Positions 1-7,434 are shown, counted from the stretch's first letter. The stretch: DNA of 64,000 bases from an uncultured Lachnospiraceae bacterium (GCA_934408585.1 CAKRVA010000001.1:384836-448835), one strand, 5' to 3'. The notes: a model not told the origin generated them from the letters alone. A program made the numbers and translations.

Positions 1-1
1 T

Positions 2-85
2 TGCAGTGTAATTACCATTGCCCTGATTACTCTCTTATCAAGACAACGGCTGCGGGAAGCAGTTCGCCGCCGTCTGCATTTTTAG
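2..85 (+). CDS. 3' end of a membrane protein (partial)
   Basis: The window opens inside a plus-strand reading frame that ends with TAG at 83-85. The last 27 codons read as a hydrophobic stretch (SVITIALITLL) followed by a strongly basic tail (SRQRLREAVRRRLHF). That is the usual end of a multi-pass transporter or permease with a positive-inside C-terminus. A terminator hairpin follows about 25 bp later, which supports this as a real gene end. The family cannot be named from so short a piece; a MATE or other multi-pass transporter is possible. Confidence 0.5.
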   Translation, partial: CSVITIALITLLSRQRLREAVRRRLHF

Positions 86-110
86 AATTTATTTCTTCAA
101 GCAAAAAGAA

Positions 111-152
111 TCCGGGAAATGTCTTTTACGGACATCTCCCGGACCTTTTTTA
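111..152 (+). terminator. Rho-independent terminator
   Basis: A GC-rich inverted repeat (TCCGGG..ATGTC paired with GGACAT..CCCGGA) is followed by a T run. It ends the partial gene at 2-85. The other strand also has a short T run (complement of 102-107), so it may serve the convergent small-protein genes too. Confidence 0.75.
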
Positions 153-182
153 TCTATATTTTCATCCCACTACACAAACAAA

Positions 183-326
183 TTAATTATACAAAGGAAT
201 CTTATGTACGATTCTTCTGTAAAGCTTGTAGCATAATACTACAATCAAAGATAATACACAGTACAATGTAGATAAAATACCTACTGCACCACCAACGATA
301 ACAATAATCCATAATCCAATATTCAT
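183..326 (-). CDS. 47-aa small membrane protein, unknown function
   Basis: The ATG at 326 is preceded by a strong ribosome-binding site (AAAGGAG, 6-7 nt upstream) and opens a 47-codon frame ending TAA. The product begins MNIGLWIIVIVGGAVGILST, has a second hydrophobic stretch (LYCVLSLIVVL) and ends in a basic tail (YKLYRRIVHKIPLYN). It is therefore predicted to span the membrane once or twice. It lies 54 bp downstream of another tiny gene (381-461), after a 136-aa membrane protein, all on the same strand. I do not recognise the family. The RBS and the hydrophobic-then-basic pattern are visible; function is unknown. Confidence 0.6.
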   Translation of the reverse strand: MNIGLWIIVIVGGAVGILSTLYCVLSLIVVLCYKLYRRIVHKIPLYN

Positions 327-380
327 TTTTAAATCTCCTTTTCTTATATAAGAAATATTTTTAATATTACTTTCCCATTA

Positions 381-461
381 CTATTTTTCGAGCCACCAGA
401 CCCAGACACCCGCACTTATTGCAAGCACAATAAACGTGACTGCAGCAATCATCTCACCCAT
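381..461 (-). CDS. 26-aa small membrane peptide, unknown function
   Basis: A GGAGG ribosome-binding site lies 7 nt upstream of the ATG at 461 and a 26-codon frame follows. The peptide is a single hydrophobic helix (MGEMIAAVTFIVLAISAGVW) ending in VWWLEK. It sits between the 136-aa membrane protein (540-950) and the 47-aa peptide (183-326), in the same direction. Such one-helix peptides can be regulators of membrane proteins, type I toxins or bacteriocin-like peptides; nothing in the sequence decides between these. The strong RBS and the neighbouring second small gene argue against chance. Confidence 0.5.
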   Translation of the reverse strand: MGEMIAAVTFIVLAISAGVWVWWLEK

Positions 462-539
462 TCACACAACCTCCATTCCTATTTTAAGCATGCAAAAATA
501 AACCCATAGAACCTCTACGAGCCAAAATAAAAATAGAAC

Positions 540-950
540 TTATGCGATTTCTGCTTTTTTTCCATCCTGTTCATGTATGTAGGAAACTATTATGAAAATA
601 AAAGATAATGCATTTCCAAGAATTTGATATTCTTTAAGAAATACAGCTAAAAGAGTGATGAAAAGAGCAATGGCAGGAATCACCAGAAACAGATTTCCTC
701 TAAGATCTGTTCTGCTTTCCTTTTCATTTTTTCTTTCCACAACATTTGATACAGAGCGGTATTCTTCTTTGCCCTCTCGAAGATGTGCTACCACTGTCAG
801 AGGGTCTGCCTCCCGGATAACACCGGAGTTCTTCGGAAAATTGGACTCAGCAAAATAAGATGTCACCTTCAGGCTATCAAAATGCAAACCTGAAATTAAC
901 ATCGCCATTGCAAGACATATGGTAATTATTTGTCTGAATCGCTTTTTCAT
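540..950 (-). CDS. 136-aa predicted membrane protein, unknown
   Basis: The N-terminus (KKRFRQ then ITICLAMAMLISGL) is a signal or anchor helix. A polar middle of about 65 residues, probably outside the cell, follows. The C-terminal third has two hydrophobic segments (about residues 85-103 and 110-126: LFLVIPAIALFITLLAVFL, LGNALSFIFIIVSYI). No family is recognised. The start codon directly abuts the U tract of the terminator of the upstream aminopeptidase gene, and the only purine-rich stretch (AGAGG) lies in that hairpin's 3' arm, so translation may be weak or structure-dependent. Two tiny membrane-peptide genes follow in the same direction. Confidence 0.6.
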   Translation of the reverse strand: MKKRFRQIITICLAMAMLISGLHFDSLKVTSYFAESNFPKNSGVIREADPLTVVAHLREGKEEYRSVSNVVERKNEKESRTDLRGNLFLVIPAIALFITLLAVFLKEYQILGNALSFIFIIVSYIHEQDGKKAEIA

Positions 951-954
951 TTAA

Positions 955-989
955 AAAATACCTCTACCATATTTTAGCAGAGGTATTTT
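955..989 (-). terminator. Terminator of the M18 peptidase gene, abutting the next start codon
   Basis: Two perfect 11-bp arms (AAAATACCTCT at 955-965 and AGAGGTATTTT at 979-989) enclose a 13-nt loop. Read on the minus strand, the hairpin runs into TTTTTTAA and then the ATG at 950. It ends the aminopeptidase transcript and also contains the presumed Shine-Dalgarno of the next gene. Confidence 0.7.
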
Positions 990-1066
990 CATTTCGCAAC
1001 GTATTTCAACTTTTTTTACTGTTTCTTTTTCAATTTTGTCACCTTTTGGTACAAAATAACGATATT

Positions 1067-2407
1067 CTATAAAATTTGATAGCTTCCATCACTGCAATTT
1101 TTGATTTTTGCACCATAAAAAGCCTTTATTCCTTCTGTCAAAAATAAGGTATCCGCCGTTCCACCGGTTTCACAAATCGAATGCATTGCCAACTGTGCGG
1201 CTCCAACATCTACCGTATTTAAGGATAATTTTTCATTCACAAGATTTCCAAGTGTTGAACCTCCTGGAATGTCACTCCGGTTTGCATACTCCTGATATGG
1301 AATGTCCTTCTTTTTCCATATCTGTTTCAGCATTGCCTCCGCAATACCATCAGTCGTATATTTCTGGTTTGCATTATATTTTATAACAATACCGCCATTC
1401 ATTACCGGTCCATTTGTCTGGTCTGCCTTATCCGCATGATTTGGATGAACTGCATGACCGTTATCTGCGGAAAGCATCATACTCGATGCAATCTGTTGCA
1501 CCTTTTGTCCCTTACTGAGGTTAAGTTCCTCCTGAATCCGTTCCAGCACATCTGTCAAAAAGGTAGACTTTGCTCCCTGCTTGGTTCCGCTTCCTACTTC
1601 TTCGTTATCAAATATTGCAAGGACCGGTATCATTTCCTCATGTTCCGCATGTAAAAAGGCTTCTTTTGCTGCATAAACGCACTGCAAATCATCAATTTTA
1701 CCACTTGAGAAAAATTCCTCCTGTACTCCCCAGAGCATTCCTTTTTCCGCATGATATAAAAACAAATCATGTCCAAGAATATCTTTTTCGTCAACTCCGG
1801 CTTCTTCGGCAAGCATTTTCAGAAGCTGTCCTTTTTCCTGTGCAGCTCCTATAATCGGCATCATATCCTTTTGCAAATTATAAGCATAGCCATTATTCAT
1901 CTCCCGGTTCATATGAACAGCAAGATTCGGGATTACACAAAGCGGCTTTTTCAGGTCTATCAAACGGCTTTCAACTCCATGCCCATTTGACACGACCACA
2001 CGGCCGGCAATCGACAATGGCCGGTCCAGCCATGTGGAATAGATGGAACCGCCATACTTTTCCACATTCAGCTTCACATATTTATTTTCCACGCATACTT
2101 CGTAATTGCTTTTCAGTTTAAACGTAGGAGAATCGCTATGTGCCGCACAGATTAAAAATCCCCCCTGTGGACCTGCCGGGTTCATCTGGAATGCAATTAA
2201 GGAGGACTGATTTCTTGTGACAAAATATCTGCCACCCGGCTTCAGTTTCCAATCCTGGCCTTCCGAAAGCATTTCATAACCGGATTTTTGGAGTTTCGTA
2301 CTGATATTTTCAACCACGTGATAACAGCTCGGACTCTTTGCAATAAAATCCAGTAGCTTCTGCGTTTCCTTTTTTGCTTTTGTGGTGATTTTATTTGTTG
2401 TGTTCAC
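1067..2407 (-). CDS. M18 family aminopeptidase
   Basis: Cytosolic zinc metalloaminopeptidase of the M18 (aspartyl aminopeptidase / ApeB) family, which trims N-terminal residues, often acidic ones, from peptides. Metal-site motifs are visible in the expected order: AAHSDSP, IFDNEEVGSGT with the catalytic Glu pair, and ADNGHAVHPNH, plus a late Gly/Ser-rich IPGGSTLG segment. The length of about 446 aa matches the family. An in-frame ATG exists at 2431, but a good RBS (AGAAAGGA) sits just before the GTG at 2407, so I start there. An extended -10 (TGTTATAAT) lies upstream near 2456-2465. It appears to be a single-gene unit ending in the hairpin at 955-989. Confidence 0.92.
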   Translation of the reverse strand: MNTTNKITTKAKKETQKLLDFIAKSPSCYHVVENISTKLQKSGYEMLSEGQDWKLKPGGRYFVTRNQSSLIAFQMNPAGPQGGFLICAAHSDSPTFKLKSNYEVCVENKYVKLNVEKYGGSIYSTWLDRPLSIAGRVVVSNGHGVESRLIDLKKPLCVIPNLAVHMNREMNNGYAYNLQKDMMPIIGAAQEKGQLLKMLAEEAGVDEKDILGHDLFLYHAEKGMLWGVQEEFFSSGKIDDLQCVYAAKEAFLHAEHEEMIPVLAIFDNEEVGSGTKQGAKSTFLTDVLERIQEELNLSKGQKVQQIASSMMLSADNGHAVHPNHADKADQTNGPVMNGGIVIKYNANQKYTTDGIAEAMLKQIWKKKDIPYQEYANRSDIPGGSTLGNLVNEKLSLNTVDVGAAQLAMHSICETGGTADTLFLTEGIKAFYGAKIKNCSDGSYQIL

Positions 2408-2508
2408 TTTTGGTTCCTTTCTATCATACAAATTTCAATAACTTTACAATTATTTATTATAACATGTCCATTTCATTGTAACCACAAACATTATAACAGT
2501 TTCCTGTA

Positions 2509-2538
2509 TTGACGCTAAATTATAAAAGCAAGTATAAT
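2509..2538 (+). promoter_or_regulatory. Sigma-A promoter of the Mrr-like gene
   Basis: TTGACG at 2509-2514 and TATAAT at 2533-2538 are separated by 18 bp, about 60 bp upstream of the endonuclease start codon. The match to the vegetative consensus is close. Confidence 0.7.
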
Positions 2539-2596
2539 AATATTTGACTATAAAAGCTTAATCGATGTTTGTATTTTATTTGTTGGAGGGGGAAAC

Positions 2597-3319
2597 ATGA
2601 AATATACCATTGAAGAACTTGATGCTATGGAAGGACATGATTTCGAACATGCTGTTGCTGATTTGTTACGTCATAACGGCTATCGCGAGGTTCGCGCCAC
2701 TCAGGCAAGTGGCGATTACGGAATTGATATATTAGCACGCCGCAAGAATGTCCGCTATGCAATTCAATGCAAACGATGGAAAGGACCTGTCGGAAATAAG
2801 GCTGTACAGGAAGCTGGGTTGGGAACGGATTTTTATCATTGTGATGCTGCCGCTGTTATCACAAATAGCACCTTTACAAAGCAAGCGATTAAACTTGCCG
2901 CAGGAACTGGTGTCCGATTATGGGACAGAAATTTTTTATTAGAGCTGATTAAAAACTATGACTATGATGAGGAAGAAGCCGTTTCTTCTGTAAAAAATAC
3001 TGCTTCTAAACCATCTCCTGCAATTCCCCAGAAGACGTCCGGAAAAACTACACTTGCCCAGGGAATATACCTCGAAAACGGAAAAATTCACATTGGAAAA
3101 GATACATACACGTATATGGCTGCAGAGCGATTAAGAATTTTTATGCTATGCTGTGCCTGGTTTTTTATTATTTTAGGAATTATATTAACATCTGCTTCTC
3201 CCAAAATACTTGGAGCTGCCGGAATCTTTGTCGGAATATGCACCTTTGTTTACGCCAACCGTTTAAAAACTGCATTAGACCAATATCTGCGGTTAAGAAT
3301 CCAGGGAAAAGCTCCCTGA
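2597..3319 (+). CDS. Mrr-like restriction endonuclease with C-terminal membrane helices
   Basis: Residues ~10-125 form an Mrr_cat (PD-(D/E)xK) nuclease domain. The catalytic pattern is visible: Glu at FEHAV, Asp44 in GDYGIDIL, then Q57-C-K59 in AIQCKRW. Family members cut DNA, some of them only modified DNA (type IV restriction). A polar linker (~126-175) is followed by two hydrophobic helices (~182-215: FMLCCAWFFIILGIIL and ILGAAGIFVGICTFVYA), so the nuclease is probably tethered to the membrane facing the cytoplasm. The RBS TGGAGGGGG precedes the ATG. No methylase or other partner lies beside it, so it is a stand-alone nuclease. Its in vivo target is unknown. Confidence 0.85.
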   Translation: MKYTIEELDAMEGHDFEHAVADLLRHNGYREVRATQASGDYGIDILARRKNVRYAIQCKRWKGPVGNKAVQEAGLGTDFYHCDAAAVITNSTFTKQAIKLAAGTGVRLWDRNFLLELIKNYDYDEEEAVSSVKNTASKPSPAIPQKTSGKTTLAQGIYLENGKIHIGKDTYTYMAAERLRIFMLCCAWFFIILGIILTSASPKILGAAGIFVGICTFVYANRLKTALDQYLRLRIQGKAP

Positions 3320-3320
3320 T

Positions 3321-3911
3321 TCATTTAAAAACAGGATACTTTTCCTTGTCTGCATCTGTAATTTTACGCATTACCTTACAGGGATTTCCTGCTGCAATTA
3401 CCCCGTCCGGAATATCCTTATTTACAACACTGCCCGCCCCAATAATTGTATTACTTCCAATGGTTACTCCGGGCAATACCGATACATTTGTTCCAATCCA
3501 GACGCTATCTCCTACTGTAATCGGCAGTGCAATTTCCAGCCCCTGATTTCTCTGTTCGCTGTCTATTGCATGCCCCGCTGTAGAAAACACACAATTGGGT
3601 GCAATAAAAACATTGTCTCCAAATGTCACTTTTGCACAATCAAGGATAGTAACGTTATGATTTGTATAAAAATTTTCGCCTATTGAGGTATTAAATCCAT
3701 AATCGCAATAAAAGGGCGCAGTAATAACAGGTGTTCCTTTAATATTTCCAAGAATCTTCTCCAATAATTCTTTCTGTTTCTCCGTTTCTGATGGTTTGCA
3801 CTGGTTAAACTCATAACACAAATCCGCACACCGGGTTCGTGCTTCTACAATTTCCTTATTATAATTTGCATCATATAAATATCCTTTTTGTGCTTTTTCC
3901 CATTCTGTCAA
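3321..3911 (-). CDS. Sugar O-acetyltransferase (maltose/galactoside acetyltransferase type)
   Basis: Left-handed beta-helix acetyltransferase that uses acetyl-CoA to acetylate the 6-OH of free sugars. Visible hallmarks are an N-terminal helical Mac domain (EKAQKGYLYDANY), hexapeptide-repeat coils, the catalytic His in STAGHAIDSEQR, and the terminal GAGSVVNKDIPDGVIAAGNP stretch. Length is ~196 aa, as is usual. Start choice: an ATG at 3920 touches the Shine-Dalgarno AAGGAG, whereas a TTG at 3911 is 9 nt after it and gives the family-typical beginning M-TE-EK, so TTG is preferred. It converges tail-to-tail with the Mrr-like gene, with 1 bp between. Confidence 0.9.
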   Translation of the reverse strand: MTEWEKAQKGYLYDANYNKEIVEARTRCADLCYEFNQCKPSETEKQKELLEKILGNIKGTPVITAPFYCDYGFNTSIGENFYTNHNVTILDCAKVTFGDNVFIAPNCVFSTAGHAIDSEQRNQGLEIALPITVGDSVWIGTNVSVLPGVTIGSNTIIGAGSVVNKDIPDGVIAAGNPCKVMRKITDADKEKYPVFK

Positions 3912-3964
3912 TTGTCCCATCTCCTTATCTGTTTTTTCTTGGAAACTGCTTTTCTTTCTGCATT

Positions 3965-4615
3965 TTATTTTCCAATATCAGCTTTTCTTCTTCTCCACAT
4001 AATTCCAATCCCCAAACCGCTTACAGCTATCAATATACCTACTATCATATATATTATATTTGGAAACTTAAATGTAAAAGTAGCTGTTTCTGTTTCATGT
4101 ATATATACAAATTGAGTATAAGGTACTGTAAGAAATGTAATCGCAGCCCCCAAAATGCAAAACCATTTTCCCTTACCAAAATAATTATTCTTTGCAATGG
4201 TAACTGTTGCAACAAATAGAAGAACGGGTAACAAAATCCATCTTAATACAATATCCAATTCCCTGTTCATTGCTCCTGTTACGTTCCAAAACAAAATCAT
4301 TGCCACAATCCATACAACAAAATATGTTGAAAGAATTATTATCTTACTGAGATTCCTTTTTGCTTTTACGGTGTTTGTGCTTTCTTCTAAAAATTCCTGA
4401 TAGGTCTGTTTCATTATATTGTCCTCCTTGAGCAGGTGGTCAAGACTCACGGAATAGAAATCACTCATTTTTATTACACTGATAATATCCGGATACGACT
4501 TATTATTTTCCCAATTTGAAATCGTCTGTCTGCTAACACCAAGATACTCGGCCGCGTGCTCTTGTGTTATCCCTTTTTCATTTCGTGCTTTCTTGAGTTT
4601 GTTCCCAATTTCCAT
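3965..4615 (-). CDS. XRE-family regulator with C-terminal membrane domain
   Basis: Residues ~5-60 are a Cro/C1-type helix-turn-helix (ITQEHAAEYLGVSRQTISNWE), followed by the linker YPDIISVIKMSDFYSVSLDHLL typical of small Firmicute regulators. From ~residue 88 onward there are four hydrophobic segments (for example IIILSTYFVVWIVAMILFW and YMIVGILIAVSGLGIGIMW). The protein is thus a membrane-anchored DNA-binding regulator. RBS GAGGTGG precedes the ATG. It lies 54 bp upstream of the acetyltransferase on the same strand and may be co-transcribed with it. Its target genes and signal are not evident. Confidence 0.88.
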   Translation of the reverse strand: MEIGNKLKKARNEKGITQEHAAEYLGVSRQTISNWENNKSYPDIISVIKMSDFYSVSLDHLLKEDNIMKQTYQEFLEESTNTVKAKRNLSKIIILSTYFVVWIVAMILFWNVTGAMNRELDIVLRWILLPVLLFVATVTIAKNNYFGKGKWFCILGAAITFLTVPYTQFVYIHETETATFTFKFPNIIYMIVGILIAVSGLGIGIMWRRRKADIGK

Positions 4616-4725
4616 ATCTTATCCACCTCAGTTTTTCTGCCTCCACGAGAGGCATACTCAACATACAATATCTCTGAACACTTTTCTATCCATTTGCTTT
4701 TACATAGCAGGAAAATCGCGTCAAA

Positions 4726-4844
4726 ATCTTTTTACAATACCTTATTTCTACTCACCATTTTCCCATTATGCAACACGAAATGCAACACGAAAAAAAACAT
4801 CTTTGCAAAACCATATTTTTTTCATGTGGAAGATGGGACTTGAA
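4726..4844 (+). pseudogene. Degenerate integrase tail plus copy of tRNA-Leu 3' end
   Basis: The frame ending in MQHEMQHEKK (from the ATG at 4768) matches the tail of the truncated integrase at 7082-7519 (MQHEMQHKK), and the preceding residues HHFPI resemble its EHFSN. About 35 bp later comes a 20-bp copy (4825-4844, one mismatch) of the tRNA-Leu 3' end at 7415-7434. This is the fossil of an element end left at an attachment site. Nothing of the integrase catalytic core remains. Confidence 0.65.
4768..4844 (+). repeat. Left copy of direct repeat / attachment-site duplication
   Basis: This segment carries the identical 21-bp start (ATGCAACACGAAATGCAACA..) found at 7355-7375, and then the 20-bp tRNA 3' end copy. 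The order and spacing match the right copy (35 versus 40 bp between the two blocks). It is interpreted as the distal att site of a tRNA-Leu-targeted island. Confidence 0.65.
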
Positions 4845-4929
4845 AAAAATTCTCTTATCGCATTTGTATTTTCAAGTGTATAAAATAATGTTTCTGTATA
4901 TTCTATATCATTGACATACAGTTAGTTCA

Positions 4930-5531
4930 TCACCCCCATTCAGTGCCATAATTTCTCATTCCATAGACACAGCCATCGTATCCAATGATAGCTAAATAAT
5001 TTTCTCTGCGTCCTCGTAATGTTACACTTTGATTGCCTATATTGCATATCATTTTTTACAGCACTTGTGTAGGCATAGCAATCGTATTCGGTTCTATTAT
5101 ACATTACTTTGAAATTTGTATAGAATTATCATCATTCCATGTCATATTTTCACCATTATATAATATACTAATATCCTTCACGACAATAGTCTAAACTCCA
5201 GCCATGTATAAGAAGCTTCATCATTAAAAAGTAAAATAATATCAACAGTATGCATCTCATGGTCTTCTTTTGATTCATGATCTTCATCAGAATCAAATAT
5301 TTGATAATTAGTATAAACTAATTTAGCTAACGTATTTTGACTTGTATTATCGTAACATTGTGTCGTATAGTCATAAATACGATTTAACTCAACACATTCT
5401 AAACCATATTTTTCAAAGTCTGCTTGCAGTTTATCTCCAACTCGTTCGCCGCAGATTGAACAAGTTGCAGGTTACTGATAAGTCGCTTCCGATAATTGAT
5501 GTCCTAAGGATTCGCCTTCAGTTTCACCACA
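4930..5531 (-). pseudogene. Decayed secreted protein with C-x2-CG / LGH zinc-ribbon repeat
   Basis: On the minus strand the broken frame reads CGETEGESLGHQLSEATYQ, a stop, then PATCSICGERVGDKLQADFEKYGLE and on to DEDHESKEDHEMHTVD. After frameshifts comes a C-terminal part containing NYLAIIGYDGCVYGMRNYG. Cys-x2-Cys-Gly / Glu-Gly-x-Leu-Gly-His repeats of this kind occur in secreted Lachnospiraceae proteins. At least one stop and several frameshifts are visible and there is no start or RBS, so it is a remnant, probably the 3' half of a larger gene. It lies inside the tRNA-Leu island. Confidence 0.55.
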
Positions 5532-5541
5532 TTTTTATCTG

Positions 5542-5661
5542 CAGCTAAATTACTTTTATGATGATGATAATTTTCAAGAAGAAAATTATTATAAGCATAT
5601 TTCAGAATTAGAATTATTTCTTTTAATGGTTGAAAAAGAACTAGTGCTTATTTTTCACTAA
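5542..5661 (+). pseudogene. Short plus-strand coding fragment, unknown
   Basis: A 39-codon open stretch (reads FYDDDNFQEENYYKHISELE and then ends LVLIFH, TAA at 5659-5661) has coding-like composition but no start codon or RBS. It probably is the 3' remnant of another island gene. A hairpin with AAAAGGG/CCCTTTT arms (5662-5697) follows and could be its terminator. No family is recognised. Confidence 0.25.
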
Positions 5662-5746
5662 AAAAGGGCCCCTCCACGACAAGGGTACCCTTTTCTTATA
5701 GGATACATATTTGAATAATAAGATTATAGCACAAAAAGTTTTCAAA

Positions 5747-6136
5747 TCAACAAGAAAGTTTTTGTATTAATGCTTCTTGTAATAATCGTGAGAAATTAAT
5801 CCCTGCTTTTTCTGCCTGCACATTCAAATAATAAGGTATTGTACAATTCTTTTTCACCGTACGATTATCATGCTTCTTTCTATATTCATCAAAATCCACA
5901 TCTACTAAAGTTTCTATATCATCCTTTTCTTTTTGATAATCACAAGAAAATGGAATCGGTAATTCTTTTCCTTCATCCTCCAATTGTAATCCATTTATAC
6001 CAATTGCATCACGCGCCATAAAAATAGCCTCTTCTAATGTCTTTCCTTCTGTATTAATGTCAAAATCAGGTATTGTAACAAAATAACCATCTTTATCTTT
6101 CGCCATAATTACAGGATATACAACTGCCATTTTCAT
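5747..6136 (-). CDS. hicB: HicB-family antitoxin
   Basis: This 129-aa protein has the HicB fold. Its N-terminal part (MAVVYPVIMAKDKDGYFVTI, PDFDINTEGKTLEEAI, ARDAIGI) is the degenerate RNase-H-like domain that binds and neutralises HicA. The C-terminal segment (about 95-129: CTIPYYLNVQAEKAGINFSR) is a ribbon-helix-helix-like DNA-binding domain used for autoregulation. A longer frame begins at 6175, but the RBS GAAGGGAG sits just before the ATG at 6136, so that start is chosen. It follows hicA by 78 bp, and the gap contains an inverted repeat (CCCCTGA..TCAGGGG). It lies inside the decayed tRNA-Leu island yet appears intact. Confidence 0.88.
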   Translation of the reverse strand: MKMAVVYPVIMAKDKDGYFVTIPDFDINTEGKTLEEAIFMARDAIGINGLQLEDEGKELPIPFSCDYQKEKDDIETLVDVDFDEYRKKHDNRTVKKNCTIPYYLNVQAEKAGINFSRLLQEALIQKLSC

Positions 6137-6214
6137 GTTTCTCCCTTCTTTATTTTTTTTCATACTCTTTTCCACTTTTAAGCCCCCTGATTATTTTTCC
6201 AAGAGTTCAGGGGA

Positions 6215-6385
6215 TTATACCCCTGTTCTCTTTAGAATTGTCTGCGCTAATTTCTCACCGATTTCTCTATGTCGTGGTATTGTTTCCTTTTTTACACCAT
6301 TAGTGTATATGTCGTGGTTGGAACCATTCCTCAATAGATACCATCCGCCTTGCTCTAAGCGCTTAACCAGATCCTTACGCTTCAA
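6215..6385 (-). CDS. hicA: HicA-family mRNA interferase toxin (TTG start)
   Basis: A 56-aa frame begins at a TTG eight bases after a perfect AGGAGG. An ATG nearer the RBS is out of frame and stops after four codons, so this gene is easily missed. The product shows the double-stranded-RNA-binding fold of HicA: MKRKDLVKRLEQGGWYLLRN, the catalytic His in GSNHDIYT, then KKETIPRHREIGEKLAQTIL. HicA cleaves mRNA until bound by HicB. It is the first gene of hicA-hicB and is driven by the promoter at 6420-6448. The family, length and partner all agree; toxin activity itself is inferred. Confidence 0.88.
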   Translation of the reverse strand: MKRKDLVKRLEQGGWYLLRNGSNHDIYTNGVKKETIPRHREIGEKLAQTILKRTGV

Positions 6386-6419
6386 ACATGTACCCTCCTT
6401 TCATTCTATTTGCAATTTT

Positions 6420-6474
6420 ATTATACGTATTGAATGCGTATATGTCAATACCTTGTGCGTATTCAATGCGTATA
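6420..6474 (-). promoter_or_regulatory. hicAB promoter with paired HicB-type operators
   Basis: On the minus strand, TTGACA (6443-6448) and TATAAT (6420-6425) are 17 bp apart, a perfect vegetative promoter. Two copies of a near-palindrome (CGTATTSAATGCGTATA; 6425-6442 and 6457-6474) are spaced 32 bp, three helical turns. One fills the -35/-10 spacer and the other lies just upstream. This is the layout expected for autorepression by the HicB/HicA complex. Confidence 0.8.
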
Positions 6475-6612
6475 ATTATTTAATTTATCTTTTCCTTCGA
6501 ATTTCAGTGAAAACATCTGAATGAATATTAGTTTTCTTCTCTCTATTTTAAATATGGCTTTCCCACTTTTTATTTACATATACCTCCTGAAAAATAAGGA
6601 GGAACCTATACG

Positions 6613-6702
6613 ATGACAAAAATTGATATGATGATTCACAATATCTATTACTATATAAACAGACATCCTCTATTGTTTAGGACAATGCACCTACTATTAT
6701 AG
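6613..6702 (+). CDS. 29-aa ORF with good RBS, doubtful
   Basis: AAGGAGG lies 10 nt upstream of an ATG that opens a 29-codon frame (MTKIDMMIHNIYYYINRHPL and nine more residues). Composition is not distinctive and no homolog is recognised. It may be the head of a lost island gene. The rest of 6475-6804 shows nothing except an inverted repeat at 6774-6801 (AGTGC..GGGG / CCCC..GCACT) without a T run. Confidence 0.2.
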   Translation: MTKIDMMIHNIYYYINRHPLLFRTMHLLL

Positions 6703-6804
6703 ATTTTCAATCAGTGTTGTAATTGTGCCTTAACAGAAATCTTGGGAAATCTATTAGAAGGAATTTTGTGGTAAGTGCTGGGGCTTTATGCCCCTCGCAC
6801 TGAA

Positions 6805-7047
6805 TCATGGCATCACCACCGGTATACTCCCCATTTCCATCTGTCCTGATATATCAGTATCCTTTTCCTCTTCCAGATTTTCAGGCTTTCCTACTTCAGG
6901 CAGAAATACCGGTTTTTCTAAATAAGTAATTCCATGATAATCTTTCAAAGGATAATATTTTTTCTCTTTTGGATTTGCAATGATTAAAGATACCTCTGCA
7001 TCATCTGGGAATGTGTTCAAACATTCCTTCAATTCACTATTTTTCAT
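6805..7047 (-). CDS. 80-aa hypothetical protein of mobile-element type
   Basis: This small soluble acidic protein starts MKNSELKECLNTFPDDAEVS, followed by LIIANPKEKKYYPL. The pattern of a short helix, 'PDDAEV' and then a beta strand resembles small accessory proteins seen in Clostridial conjugative elements. The exact family is not named here. The RBS (GAAGGAAA) is very close to the ATG. It lies on the strand opposite the truncated integrase, and the integrase remnant begins just beyond its start. Function is unknown. Confidence 0.5.
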   Translation of the reverse strand: MKNSELKECLNTFPDDAEVSLIIANPKEKKYYPLKDYHGITYLEKPVFLPEVGKPENLEEEKDTDISGQMEMGSIPVVMP

Positions 7048-7354
7048 TTTCCTTCAGAAACAGGGTACCCTTTATAATATTTTACCCCAAGCAGGTCCTC
7101 TCGTAAACTTAAACCCATCTAGAGTATCTGACCACTTTATAAAAGATTTAAAAAAGATAAATATGAGATATTTTCGTTTTCATGACCTCAGGCATTATTC
7201 TGCATCTATCATTCATGCTATTGGTGTACCGGATGTTTACATTATGCAAAGAGGGGGATGGAGTTCTGATATGACTTTAAAAAGTATATATCGTGGAGCT
7301 ATGGACGATTTTTCGAGAAAATTTACTGACATAACTAACGAACATTTTTCAAAC

Positions 7355-7434
7355 ATGCAACACGAAATGCAACACAAAAAAAATAAAACCCTAGTAAATA
7401 CTAGGGTTTTGCTATGCGGAAGATGGGACTTGAA
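7355..7434 (+). repeat. Right copy of direct repeat / tRNA-Leu attachment site
   Basis: The 21-bp block at 7355-7375 and the tRNA 3'-end block at 7415-7434 recur at 4768-4788 and 4825-4844. Because the tRNA points toward lower coordinates, an element inserted at its 3' end would lie between the two copies, as observed. Confidence 0.65.
7376..7412 (-). terminator. Terminator of tRNA-Leu
   Basis: Read on the minus strand, AAAACCCTAG-TATTTA-CTAGGGTTTT is followed by ATTTTTTTT, directly after the tRNA 3' end. It is a strong intrinsic terminator. Confidence 0.85.

Noticed and set aside
4930..5700. Tiny plus-strand gene 5342-5548
   Set aside because: It is opposite the decayed Cys-rich protein, which shows clear protein-like sequence on the minus strand.
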